The notes under the pieces: model-generated
Database searches by the model: none
Seen by the model: only the letters and a program-made list of their open reading frames with translations
What the model was told of the DNA's origin: nothing
Shown here: positions 20,965-31,595 of the stretch, piece after piece
Numbering within the stretch: the stretch's first letter is position 1
Layout: each line of letters opens with the position of its first letter
NCBI RefSeq assembly: GCF_009858335.1
Contig: NZ_VMSE01000001.1
Location: 62,001-126,000 of the forward strand
Source: Methylovorus glucosotrophus
GTDB taxonomy: Bacteria > Pseudomonadota > Gammaproteobacteria > Burkholderiales > Methylophilaceae
Length of the DNA: 64,000 nucleotides
Direction: 5' to 3'
Made by a program: the position numbers and the translations under genes

Positions 20965-21336
20965 ATGGATGCAGTGCTCAGTCAGATGATAAAAAGGCAG
21001 GTAGTGGCGACTGCCCTGGTTGCACTGGTGGCTTACTTGCTCATCGGTTTGCATGGTGCCCTTTCGGCGTTGGCAGGTGGTGGCGCCGCCATATTGGGTA
21101 GTTTGGCTGCTGCAAAAAAACTGCAATCCAGCACTGCTAAAAATACGGCAGGTTCCGCATTGGCTAATTTACTGGTGGCAGAAGTCATCAAAATCGCGGT
21201 GATTGCCATCGCACTGTTGCTTGTATTCACGCTCTACCGGAATTTGATACCGTTGGCCTTGATTTTTGGTCTGGGCTCAGCGGCGATCATGTCGGGAGCA
21301 GCAATTTTTACTTTAAACGAAAAGAATAACCTTTAG
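20965..21336 (+). CDS. atpI: ATP synthase assembly protein I
   Basis: 123 aa membrane protein with four hydrophobic segments, matching AtpI of proteobacteria in size and position (first gene of the atp operon). AtpI helps assemble the c-ring and may aid Mg2+ uptake; it is not part of the finished enzyme. The sequence is weakly conserved, as usual for this protein, so the call leans on context. The start was chosen at the ATG at 20965, although a ribosome binding site is not striking. Confidence 0.85.
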   Translation: MDAVLSQMIKRQVVATALVALVAYLLIGLHGALSALAGGGAAILGSLAAAKKLQSSTAKNTAGSALANLLVAEVIKIAVIAIALLLVFTLYRNLIPLALIFGLGSAAIMSGAAIFTLNEKNNL

Positions 21337-21345
21337 GTTGACGCA

Positions 21346-22149
21346 ATGGCTGCAGAAAAACTTACCCCATCAGAATATATCGGTCACCATCTGTCATTCA
21401 ATGCCAAGTCCGTAGGCGACGGCAGCTTCTGGGTATTGCATTACGATACCCTGATCATGTCAGCCATCCTGGGTGTGGTCGTGTTTGGCTTCCTTTGGTG
21501 GGTAGTGCGTGGCGCTACTTCTGGCGTACCTAGCAAGCGTCAGGCATTTGTTGAGCTTGCAGTCGAGTTCGTTGATGATCAGGTCAAAAGTATTTTCCAC
21601 GGCAACCGTCATGTATTTCTGGCGCCGCTGGCACTGACGGTGTTTGTATGGGTCCTGTTCATGAATGCCATGGACTTCCTGCCTGTCGACATCATGGCCA
21701 AGTTTTATCATGTAATCGGCCTTGAGCACTGGCGTAGCGTCCCTACTTCCGACATCAATGCAACATTTGCGCTCGCGTTGTCGGTCTGGGTGCTGATGAT
21801 TTTCTTCAGTATCAAAGTCAAAGGCCTGGGTGGCTGGATACACGAACTCTTCTGTTCCCCCTTTGGTACCAACCCTCTGATCTGGCCAGCCAATCTGGCG
21901 TTCAACCTCATCGAATACATTTCCAAACCTCTTTCTCACTCACTGCGTCTGTTCGGTAACATGTACGCGGGTGAAATCATTTTCTTGCTGCTGGGTATGT
22001 GGGCGGCAACGGGCTTGGCAGGTACCTTCTTTGGTGCATTGCTGGGCGCTGGCTGGGCGATCTTTCACATTCTGATCGTTGTGCTGCAGGCATTTATCTT
22101 CATGATGCTGACCGTTGTCTACATTTCGATGGCGCATGAAAGTCACTAA
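21346..22149 (+). CDS. atpB: ATP synthase F0 subunit a
   Basis: 267 aa membrane subunit that forms the proton half-channels. It contains the essential arginine in [13 protein letters not shown] and the partner segment near the C-terminus, with [18 protein letters not shown]. Five or more transmembrane segments are visible. It lies 9 bases after atpI and is followed by atpE. Confidence 0.97.
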   Translation: MAAEKLTPSEYIGHHLSFNAKSVGDGSFWVLHYDTLIMSAILGVVVFGFLWWVVRGATSGVPSKRQAFVELAVEFVDDQVKSIFHGNRHVFLAPLALTVFVWVLFMNAMDFLPVDIMAKFYHVIGLEHWRSVPTSDINATFALALSVWVLMIFFSIKVKGLGGWIHELFCSPFGTNPLIWPANLAFNLIEYISKPLSHSLRLFGNMYAGEIIFLLLGMWAATGLAGTFFGALLGAGWAIFHILIVVLQAFIFMMLTVVYISMAHESH

Positions 22150-22201
22150 GTCTTTAAACGTTTTAATCAACTACAACTCTCGAAAGCCGAAAGGAAATTA
22201 A

Positions 22202-22477
<276 letters not shown>

Positions 22478-22524
22478 CGTTTGATAGTTAATAAGCGGAT
22501 TGAACTAACAGCTCGGGAGCAAAT

Positions 22525-22995
22525 ATGAACATCAACCTGACACTATTTGCGCAGGCCGTCTCCTTTGCCATTCTGATCTGGTTCACAGTGAAGTTTGTCT
22601 GGCCTCCTCTTTTGAAGGCTATTGAGACGCGTCAAAAGACCATCGCGGATGGTCTGGCTGCAGGTGAACGTGGTAAACAAGAGCTTGAAGCCGCAACGCA
22701 GCGTTCGACAGCTGCTGTTGAAGAGGCAAAGCTGAAGGCATCTTCGATCATCGCGCAGGCTGAAAAGCGTGCAACTGACATCATCGAAGAAGCGAAAAAC
22801 AACGCTAAAGCTGAGGGTGATCGCATCCTTGCTGGTGCCAAGGCAGAAATCGATCAGGAAGTTAACCGTGCGAAGGAAGGTTTACGCGCTCAGGTTTCAG
22901 CATTAGCTGTTGCCGGTGCGGAAAAAATCCTGCGCAAGGAAATCGATGCCAAGGTTCACGCAGACATGCTGAACACCATCGCTAACGAGCTGTAG
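22525..22995 (+). CDS. atpF: ATP synthase F0 subunit b
   Basis: 156 aa peripheral stalk subunit: one N-terminal membrane helix ([19 protein letters not shown]) followed by a long charged, Ala-rich coiled coil that ends at the delta subunit. Length equals the E. coli protein. It precedes atpH by 7 bases. Confidence 0.96.
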   Translation: MNINLTLFAQAVSFAILIWFTVKFVWPPLLKAIETRQKTIADGLAAGERGKQELEAATQRSTAAVEEAKLKASSIIAQAEKRATDIIEEAKNNAKAEGDRILAGAKAEIDQEVNRAKEGLRAQVSALAVAGAEKILRKEIDAKVHADMLNTIANEL

Positions 22996-23002
22996 GAAGA
23001 TC

Positions 23003-23539
23003 ATGGCTGAAGCGATAACCATTGCAAGACCTTATGCCGTAGCGGCTTTCCGCTTGGCAAAGGAAAAGAACGCACTCGCGAATTGGTCTGACATGCTGAA
23101 TTTCGTTGCGCAAGTCGTAGCGAATGAGCAGATGAAGGCTTATATCGATGATCCGAAGGTCAATGCAGCTGATATTGAAAAGGCTGTACTGACCGTGGCC
23201 GGCGGCAAAATTGATGACCAGGTAACTAACCTGATCAAGCTGCTGGTGGAATATCGTCGCCTGGCTGTCATGCCAGACATCGCCGCTGCGTTTGATGAAC
23301 TGAAAGCGCAAGATGAAGGCGTGCTTGAAGCTGAAATTACCGCCGCATCCCAACCTAGCGACGCCGATATTGCCGGCGTGGTGAAGCGTCTGGAAGCCAA
23401 GTTTGGTAAGAAGGTCGAAGCAAGCGTTAAAGTGGATCCGGAATTATTAGGCGGCATCAAGATTGTAGTCGGCGATACGGTAATAGACGCATCCGTACGT
23501 GGCCAATTACAACAGTTGGCCTACACGCTGAAAGGTTAG
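23003..23539 (+). CDS. atpH: ATP synthase F1 subunit delta
   Basis: 178 aa subunit linking the b stalk to the top of F1. It starts MAEAITIARPYAVAAFRLA, the usual N-terminus, and ends with the conserved strand region LLGGIKIVVGDTVIDASVRGQL. It is in operon order between atpF and atpA, with a 9-base gap to the latter. Confidence 0.96.
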   Translation: MAEAITIARPYAVAAFRLAKEKNALANWSDMLNFVAQVVANEQMKAYIDDPKVNAADIEKAVLTVAGGKIDDQVTNLIKLLVEYRRLAVMPDIAAAFDELKAQDEGVLEAEITAASQPSDADIAGVVKRLEAKFGKKVEASVKVDPELLGGIKIVVGDTVIDASVRGQLQQLAYTLKG

Positions 23540-23548
23540 GAGAGAATT

Positions 23549-25090
23549 ATGCAGTTATCTACATCAGAAATCAGTGAGCTGATTAAGAGCAGGTTAGAGA
23601 ATTTCTCCACCAGTGCCGAAGCGCGTACTCAAGGTACGGTTATCTCGGTGACTGATGGTATCGTTCGTATTCATGGCCTTTCCAATGTGATGGCCGGTGA
23701 AATGATCGAATTCCCTGGCAACACGTACGGTCTGGCTTTGAACCTGGAGCGTGATTCTGTGGGTGCCGTGGTTCTGGGTGACTACGAAAAGATTACCGAA
23801 GGCGACATCTGCAAATGTACAGGTCGCATTCTGGAAGTGCCAGTAGGTCCTGAACTGGTTGGTCGCGTGGTGAATGCATTGGGCCAGCCTATCGATGGCA
23901 AGGGTCCTATCAATGCCAAGCTGACAGACAAGATTGAAAAGGTTGCTCCTGGCGTTATTGCCCGTAAGTCGGTTTCGCAACCCGTACAAACCGGTCTGAA
24001 GTCTATCGACTCCATGGTGCCAGTTGGCCGTGGTCAGCGCGAGCTGATCATTGGCGATCGTCAGACAGGCAAGACCGCTGTTGCCGTTGATGCCATCATC
24101 AATCAAAAGGGTCAGAACATGACCTGTATCTACGTTGCGATCGGCCAAAAGGCTTCCACTATCGCCAACGTGGTACGCAAGCTGGAAGAGCACGGCGCAA
24201 TGGAATACACCATTGTTGTAGCCGCTTCTGCTTCTGACTCTGCCGCCCTGCAATTCCTGGCACCATACGCTGGTTGCACCATGGGTGAATACTTCCGTGA
24301 CCGCGGTCAGGATGCACTGATTGTGTATGATGACTTGACCAAGCAAGCTTGGGCCTATCGTCAGATTTCCCTGTTGCTGCGTCGTCCACCAGGCCGTGAA
24401 GCTTATCCAGGTGATGTGTTCTACATCCACTCCCGTCTGCTTGAGCGTGCAGCTCGCGTGAACGAAGATTACGTAGAGAAGTTCACCAACGGTGAAGTCA
24501 AGGGAAAAACAGGTTCCCTGACCGCTCTGCCTATCATTGAAACCGCAGCTGGTGACGTTTCCGCGTTCGTTCCTACCAACGTAATTTCGATTACCGATGG
24601 TCAGATCTTCCTGGAAACTGATCTGTTCAACGCTGGTATCCGTCCTGCGATCAACGCTGGTATTTCGGTATCCCGCGTAGGTGGTGCAGCCCAGACCAAA
24701 GTTATCAAGAAGCTGGGCGGTGGTATTCGTCTGGCACTGGCTCAATACCGTGAACTGGCAGCGTTTGCGCAGTTTGCTTCCGATCTGGATGAAACCACTC
24801 GCAAGCAGCTGGAGCGTGGTCGCCTGGTGACCGAGTTGATGAAGCAGGCTCAATACGCCCCGCTCAACATCTCTGACATGGCCGTAACCTTGCTGGCAGC
24901 CAACAAGGGATACTTCGATGACGTGCCGGTTGCCCGTGCACTGGCATTCGAATCCGCCTTGCATGCTTTCCTGAAGTCCAAGTACAAGAACCTGCTGGAT
25001 AAGATTGAAACTACCCAGGATCTTGGCGGTGACGACGAGAAGGCTGTGGAAGCCGCAATTAAAGACTTCAAAGCAACGAATGCTTACTAA
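23549..25090 (+). CDS. atpA: ATP synthase F1 subunit alpha
   Basis: 513 aa non-catalytic nucleotide-binding subunit. P-loop [15 protein letters not shown] and the alpha signature [17 protein letters not shown] are present. The length is standard. Codon use is strongly biased, as expected for a highly expressed gene. That bias leaves a long open antisense frame, which is not a gene. Confidence 0.98.
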   Translation: MQLSTSEISELIKSRLENFSTSAEARTQGTVISVTDGIVRIHGLSNVMAGEMIEFPGNTYGLALNLERDSVGAVVLGDYEKITEGDICKCTGRILEVPVGPELVGRVVNALGQPIDGKGPINAKLTDKIEKVAPGVIARKSVSQPVQTGLKSIDSMVPVGRGQRELIIGDRQTGKTAVAVDAIINQKGQNMTCIYVAIGQKASTIANVVRKLEEHGAMEYTIVVAASASDSAALQFLAPYAGCTMGEYFRDRGQDALIVYDDLTKQAWAYRQISLLLRRPPGREAYPGDVFYIHSRLLERAARVNEDYVEKFTNGEVKGKTGSLTALPIIETAAGDVSAFVPTNVISITDGQIFLETDLFNAGIRPAINAGISVSRVGGAAQTKVIKKLGGGIRLALAQYRELAAFAQFASDLDETTRKQLERGRLVTELMKQAQYAPLNISDMAVTLLAANKGYFDDVPVARALAFESALHAFLKSKYKNLLDKIETTQDLGGDDEKAVEAAIKDFKATNAY

Positions 25091-25133
25091 GCCTTTGGCG
25101 ATTTAAGTATTCACGAGACAGGCAGACGAGACA

Positions 25134-25997
25134 ATGGCCGGTAGCAAAGAAATTCGTACCAAGATCAAGAGTGTTGAAAATACACGCAAGATCACCAAGG
25201 CGATGGAAATGGTCGCCGCATCCAAAATGCGCAAAGCGCAGGAGCGGATGCGGGCTGGTCGTCCTTACGCTGAAAAGATCCGCAATGTGGCGGCTCACCT
25301 TTCTCATGCAAACTCTGAGTACAAGCACCCTTTCCTGATTCAGCGCGCTGAAGTCAAGAATGTGGGGCTGATTGTGGTCAGCTCCGACAAGGGCTTGTGC
25401 GGTGGTTTGAATACCAACGTACTGCGCTTGTCGCTGAATCAGATGAAAGCATGGGAATCGGCTGGCAAGGGTATTGCGGTAAGCGCGATTGGCAACAAAG
25501 GGTTCGGTTTCATGAACCGTGTTGGGGCCAACGTTAAATCGCATATCACTGGCTTGGGTGATGTTCCTCACCTGGAAAAGCTGATCGGTACGATCAAGGT
25601 CATGCTGGACGCCTATGTGGCTGGTGAAATCGACCAGTTGCACATCTGCTTTACGCGTTTCATCAATACGATGAAACAGGAGCCGGTCATGGAGCAGTTG
25701 CTGCCATTGAACGGTGAGCAGATGGGCACCGCACAAGGCCACTGGGACTATATCTACGAGCCTGAAGCACGTGAAGTCATTGATGAGTTGCTGACGCGTT
25801 ACATCGAGTCGCTGGTATATCACGCTGTTACCGAAAACATGGCATCCGAGCAAAGCGCCCGGATGGTAGCGATGAAGGCCGCATCCGACAACGCCAAGAA
25901 CGTCATCGGCGAGCTGAAACTGGTTTACAACAAGGCCCGCCAAGCTGCGATTACCAAAGAAATTTCAGAAATTGTCGGTGGTGCGGCTGCCGTTTAA
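25134..25997 (+). CDS. atpG: ATP synthase F1 subunit gamma
   Basis: 287 aa central rotor shaft. N-terminal helix [20 protein letters not shown], and the family signature near the C-terminus [15 protein letters not shown]. The mid-part [14 protein letters not shown] is the standard gamma motif. It lies between atpA and atpD. Confidence 0.98.
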   Translation: MAGSKEIRTKIKSVENTRKITKAMEMVAASKMRKAQERMRAGRPYAEKIRNVAAHLSHANSEYKHPFLIQRAEVKNVGLIVVSSDKGLCGGLNTNVLRLSLNQMKAWESAGKGIAVSAIGNKGFGFMNRVGANVKSHITGLGDVPHLEKLIGTIKVMLDAYVAGEIDQLHICFTRFINTMKQEPVMEQLLPLNGEQMGTAQGHWDYIYEPEAREVIDELLTRYIESLVYHAVTENMASEQSARMVAMKAASDNAKNVIGELKLVYNKARQAAITKEISEIVGGAAAV

Positions 25998-26013
25998 GGC
26001 AGCAGCGGTGTAA

Positions 26014-27441
<1,428 letters not shown>

Positions 27442-27464
27442 GCTAGTCTTAAGGAAACTTAAAT

Positions 27465-27890
27465 ATGGCATCCACAATACATCTAGACGTCGTCAGCGCA
27501 GAAGCTTCCATTTTTTCGGGTGAAGCCGAATTCGTGGTGGCTCCTGCGAAGCTGGGTGAGGTTGGTATTTACCCCAACCACACTCCGCTGATTACGACGA
27601 TCAAGCCTGGCGTGTTGCGCGTCAAGGTGGCAAACGAGGCTGAAGAGCAGGCGATTTATATTTCTGGCGGCATGCTGGAAGTGCAGCCTGGCATTATTAC
27701 TGTCCTTGCTGACACTGCGATTCGTGGTCATGATCTGGACGAAGCCAAGGCCGCTGAAGCCAAGGCAGCAGCAGAAGAAGCAATGAAAAACAATGCTTCT
27801 GAAATCGATTATGCCCGCGCCCAGGCTGAACTGTCAGAAGCCATGGCACAGCTCCACGCCATTGAGCGTTTGCGCAAGAAGTCGCATTAA
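27465..27890 (+). CDS. atpC: ATP synthase F1 subunit epsilon
   Basis: 141 aa. An N-terminal beta-sandwich ([29 protein letters not shown]-like [15 protein letters not shown]) and a C-terminal helical hairpin that can inhibit hydrolysis. It is the last gene of the atp operon and is followed at 27914 by a strong terminator. Confidence 0.97.
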   Translation: MASTIHLDVVSAEASIFSGEAEFVVAPAKLGEVGIYPNHTPLITTIKPGVLRVKVANEAEEQAIYISGGMLEVQPGIITVLADTAIRGHDLDEAKAAEAKAAAEEAMKNNASEIDYARAQAELSEAMAQLHAIERLRKKSH

Positions 27891-27913
27891 AGAGCAACGC
27901 GAGTAGCTCACGG

Positions 27914-27939
27914 AAAGGCAGCCTCTGGCTGCCTTTTTT
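27914..27939 (+). terminator. Rho-independent terminator of the atp operon
   Basis: Stem GGCAGCC/GGCTGCC (27917-27923 with 27927-27933), a three-base loop TCT and then T6. It lies 27 bases after the atpC stop, and separates atp from glmU. Confidence 0.95.
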
Positions 27940-27974
27940 GTTTATACTTGAAACATCAGAAATCACACTCCACC

Positions 27975-29333
27975 ATGCTGAATATACTCATACTGGCCGC
28001 GGGTAAAGGCACCCGCATGCATAGTGACTTGCCTAAAGTCCTGCATCCCGTCGCTGGCAAACCGATGCTGGCGCATGTAATTGAAACCGCCAAGCAACTC
28101 TCTCCCAGCAAGATTCTGGTGGTATATGGATTTGGCGGCGATGCAGTGCCTGATCAGTTTCGCGATGAAAACATTCACTGGGTACAGCAGGCTGAGCAAT
28201 TGGGCACGGGCCATGCGGTAATGCAGGCTCTGCCTTTCCTTGACCCAGATGCCAAAACCTTAATCATGCTGGGCGATGTGCCATTGATCAGCGTGCAGAC
28301 TTGCCAGGAACTGCTGAAGAATCAAGTCAAGCTGACTTTACTGACCTTTGCCAAGGCCAATCCTTCAGGTTACGGTCGTATCGTGCGGAATGCGCAGGAC
28401 GAGGTAGTGGCGATTGTTGAACACAAGGATGCCAGCGAAGAGCAGCGCCAAATCAATGAAATCAATACTGGCATCATGGCAGTGGACAATCATGCATTGT
28501 CGGAATGGCTGAAAAACCTTGGCAATGACAATGCCCAAGGCGAATACTATCTGACCGACATAGTCGGCATGGCAAGCCAGCAAGGCATCGCTGTTGGTGG
28601 TGTATTGGCACCCAATGAGCCAGAAATTACAGGAATAAACAGTAAGTCAGATCTGGCGGCGATTGAGCGCTGTTATCAACAGCAGCAGGCTGCGCAGTTG
28701 CTGCAGCAAGGGGTTACCCTGAGCGACCCTGCCCGAATTGATATACGCGGAAAGCTGAGCGTTGGGCGTGATGTCAGCATCGATGTGGGTTGTGTGTTTG
28801 AGGGTGAGGTACACCTCGCTGATAGCGTGCGGATTGGTCCATACTGCGTTATCCGCAATGCCAGCATTGGCGTTGGCACCGCAATTGCGGCTTTTACACA
28901 TATTGATGATGCTGAGATCGGCAAGCAAGCCAAGATTGGCCCATACGCGCGCCTGCGCCCTGGCACGGTTCTGCAGGACGAAACGCATGTCGGCAATTTT
29001 GTTGAACTCAAAAACGCTCAGGTCGATGTGGGTAGCAAAATCAATCATCTTAGCTATGTAGGCGATACCACCGTAGGTAAACAGGTGAACATCGGTGCTG
29101 GTACCATTACCTGCAATTACGATGGTGTTAACAAATTCCGCACGGTGATTGGCGACAATGCCTTTATCGGCTCGGATTCGCAGCTGATTGCGCCCGTCAC
29201 CATAGGCGCTGGCGCCACTATAGGGGCAGGCTCTACCATCAGCAAAGACGCCCCAGCGGGCGAGCTCACAGTCGCGCGCGGTCGCCAAGTCACGGTCAGC
29301 GGCTGGAAACGCCCGGAAAAAATCAAGAAGTAA
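27975..29333 (+). CDS. glmU: Bifunctional GlmU: GlcN-1-P acetyltransferase / GlcNAc-1-P uridylyltransferase
   Basis: 452 aa enzyme making UDP-GlcNAc for peptidoglycan and lipopolysaccharide. The start is the ATG at 27975 ([20 protein letters not shown]), because the pyrophosphorylase motif must sit at the N-terminus; the nine codons before it reach into the atpC terminator region. The C-terminal half is a left-handed beta-helix with hexapeptide repeats and the acetyltransferase active-site region [15 protein letters not shown]. It ends 22 bases before glmS. Confidence 0.97.
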   Translation: MLNILILAAGKGTRMHSDLPKVLHPVAGKPMLAHVIETAKQLSPSKILVVYGFGGDAVPDQFRDENIHWVQQAEQLGTGHAVMQALPFLDPDAKTLIMLGDVPLISVQTCQELLKNQVKLTLLTFAKANPSGYGRIVRNAQDEVVAIVEHKDASEEQRQINEINTGIMAVDNHALSEWLKNLGNDNAQGEYYLTDIVGMASQQGIAVGGVLAPNEPEITGINSKSDLAAIERCYQQQQAAQLLQQGVTLSDPARIDIRGKLSVGRDVSIDVGCVFEGEVHLADSVRIGPYCVIRNASIGVGTAIAAFTHIDDAEIGKQAKIGPYARLRPGTVLQDETHVGNFVELKNAQVDVGSKINHLSYVGDTTVGKQVNIGAGTITCNYDGVNKFRTVIGDNAFIGSDSQLIAPVTIGAGATIGAGSTISKDAPAGELTVARGRQVTVSGWKRPEKIKK

Positions 29334-29355
29334 CCCACCACAAGGAAAGCAAGTC

Positions 29356-31185
29356 ATGTGCGGTATCGTAGGTGCAGTAGCCAAACGCAATGTAGTGCCA
29401 ATATTGATTGAAGGCTTGAGTCGGCTTGAATATCGCGGATACGATTCAGCGGGTATTGCTGTGCTGAATCAGGGCATACAGCGTGTGCGCGCCGTGGGCC
29501 GGGTGAGTGAAATGCAGAACAAAGCCAATGCGCAACAGCTGAGCGGCTTTGTGGGCATTGGGCACACGCGTTGGGCTACACATGGTGGCGTTACTGAATC
29601 CAATGCCCACCCGCACGTATCCAAAGGCGAAATCGCCGTTGTACATAATGGCATCATTGAAAACCACGATGAGCAACGGCAGCGCTTGACCGCATTGGGC
29701 TATCTCTTCGAATCGCAGACGGATACCGAAGTCATTGCCCATCTAGTGCATTACCACCATGCACAAGGTAAGTCTTTACTATCGTCAGTACAGGCTGCGG
29801 TAAAGGGGTTAACCGGAGCCTTTGCAATCAGCGTTATCTCTATCAACGCACCAGAGCTGATGATTTGCGCCCGCCAGGGTTGCCCATTGTTGATTGGTCT
29901 TGGTCAAGGCGAAAACTTCATAGCTTCCGATGTGTCGGCTGTATTGTCGGTAACCCGTAGTGTGATCTACCTTGAAGACGGCGATGTTGGCGAGATCCGT
30001 GAGGATGGTGTGACTATCTATGATGGCGCCGGGCAGGTGGTAGACCGCAAAGTTCATATGAGCGACGTTTCCCTGGCTTCCATGGAACTGGGCCCCTTCT
30101 CGCATTTCATGCAAAAAGAGATACACGAACAGCCCCGGGCGCTGACAGATACGATAGAGGCACTGATAGACGATGCCAGCTTTTCGCCTGCCCTGTTTGG
30201 TGAGGGAGCGGAAGAAGTATTCGCTGAGGTCGAGAGTGTACTGATACTGGCGGCAGGGACCAGTTATTATGCGGGACTTACAGCCAAGTACTGGCTGGAA
30301 AGCATTGCACAGGTTCCCACCTCGGTAGAGATCGCCAGTGAATACCGCTATCGCCGATCCGTGCCCAACCCCAAGCAGCTGATCGTGACAATTTCACAGT
30401 CAGGGGAAACGCTGGATACCATGGAAGCGCTGAAGCATGCCAAAACCCTGGGTCATACGCGGACATTGGCAATATGCAATGTACAGGAAAGTGCTATCCC
30501 ACGCGCATCGCGCCTTATCCTGTATACCCGCGCAGGGGCTGAAATTGGCGTCGCCTCCACCAAGGCATTCACAACCCAGTTGGTGGCCTTGTTTACCTTG
30601 GCTGTGACGCTGGCCAAACAGCATGATCGCCTGGCAGACGGCCAGGAACAGGATTATCTGGATGCTTTGCGTCATTTGCCGGGCAGTGTGCAGTACGCGC
30701 TTAATCTTGAGCCGCAGATCCGCGAATGGGCCACGTTCTTTGCCAACAAGCAGCACGCCCTGTTTCTCGGTCGTGGCATTCATTACCCCATCGCCCTGGA
30801 AGGCGCTCTCAAGCTCAAGGAGATCTCTTATATCCACGCCGAGGCCTACCCTGCGGGCGAATTGAAACACGGCCCACTGGCCCTGGTAGATCGCGATATG
30901 CCGGTAGTTGTTATTGCACCGAATGACGTGCTGCTGGAAAAAGTAAAATCCAATATGCAGGAAGTGAAAGCGCGCGGCGGCGAGTTGTTTGTATTTGCCG
31001 ATGCCGATAGCCACTTCACGGAAAGTGAAGGCGTGCATGTTATTCGCACGCCACGTCATGTGGGCGTGCTCTCCCCTATTCTTCACACTATCCCCGTCCA
31101 GCTACTGGCTTATCACGCTGCCTTGCTTAAAGGCACCGATGTGGATAAACCCAGAAACCTGGCCAAATCCGTCACGGTGGAATAG
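29356..31185 (+). CDS. glmS: Glutamine:fructose-6-phosphate aminotransferase (isomerising)
   Basis: 609 aa enzyme making glucosamine-6-phosphate. Cys1 of the class II amidotransferase domain follows the initiator Met ([12 protein letters not shown]). Two SIS domains follow ([40 protein letters not shown]), and the C-terminus ends [12 protein letters not shown]. It is in operon with glmU. No glmS ribozyme-like leader fits the 22-base gap. Confidence 0.97.
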   Translation: MCGIVGAVAKRNVVPILIEGLSRLEYRGYDSAGIAVLNQGIQRVRAVGRVSEMQNKANAQQLSGFVGIGHTRWATHGGVTESNAHPHVSKGEIAVVHNGIIENHDEQRQRLTALGYLFESQTDTEVIAHLVHYHHAQGKSLLSSVQAAVKGLTGAFAISVISINAPELMICARQGCPLLIGLGQGENFIASDVSAVLSVTRSVIYLEDGDVGEIREDGVTIYDGAGQVVDRKVHMSDVSLASMELGPFSHFMQKEIHEQPRALTDTIEALIDDASFSPALFGEGAEEVFAEVESVLILAAGTSYYAGLTAKYWLESIAQVPTSVEIASEYRYRRSVPNPKQLIVTISQSGETLDTMEALKHAKTLGHTRTLAICNVQESAIPRASRLILYTRAGAEIGVASTKAFTTQLVALFTLAVTLAKQHDRLADGQEQDYLDALRHLPGSVQYALNLEPQIREWATFFANKQHALFLGRGIHYPIALEGALKLKEISYIHAEAYPAGELKHGPLALVDRDMPVVVIAPNDVLLEKVKSNMQEVKARGGELFVFADADSHFTESEGVHVIRTPRHVGVLSPILHTIPVQLLAYHAALLKGTDVDKPRNLAKSVTVE

Positions 31186-31222
31186 TCTCACCACGGAGCT
31201 TGCTTCCGTCTCACCTCGCATG

Positions 31223-31275
31223 CTGGATCAACATTGGGCAATCAGTTCAGGAATAGTGCCCGTACGTTGATCCAG
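31223..31275. repeat. Long imperfect hairpin downstream of glmS
   Basis: CTGGATCAAC (31223-31232) pairs with GTTGATCCAG (31266-31275), and inside it GGGCA (31236-31240) pairs with TGCCC (31257-31261), leaving a 16-base loop. It starts 38 bases past the glmS stop. There is no T-run directly after it, so it is not a classical terminator; it may act as an RNA end-stabilising stem or be a relic of a mobile element. Confidence 0.6.
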
Positions 31276-31595
31276 TATGAAGGACGTTTTAGTTCATCTT
31301 CCCCAGATCAGCTCACACTGATCGGCATGCAGATTGCTTGCTGAATAAGATATGCCCGGCTTTAAACGATGCACTTTGGTTTATAGCGCGATCATTATTG
31401 GCAGATGTATTGCCAAGGCTCATCCAGCAGAATAGGCTTTGTATCGCCATCTTCGGGATCAGGCATGCATATACCCCGGTAATCGCGGTTTGCCTGGATG
31501 GAGGGCAGGAATATCTTGTCATTGGGATAGGCCCAATAAAGAGTGCTAGCGCGAGCGCCAGCAGAACGACAATCAGGGCAAGTGGCGCACTAAAC

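Noticed and set aside
23594..24964. 456-codon open frame antisense to atpA
   Set aside because: It mirrors the strongly biased codon use of atpA on the opposite strand and shows no protein-like motifs.
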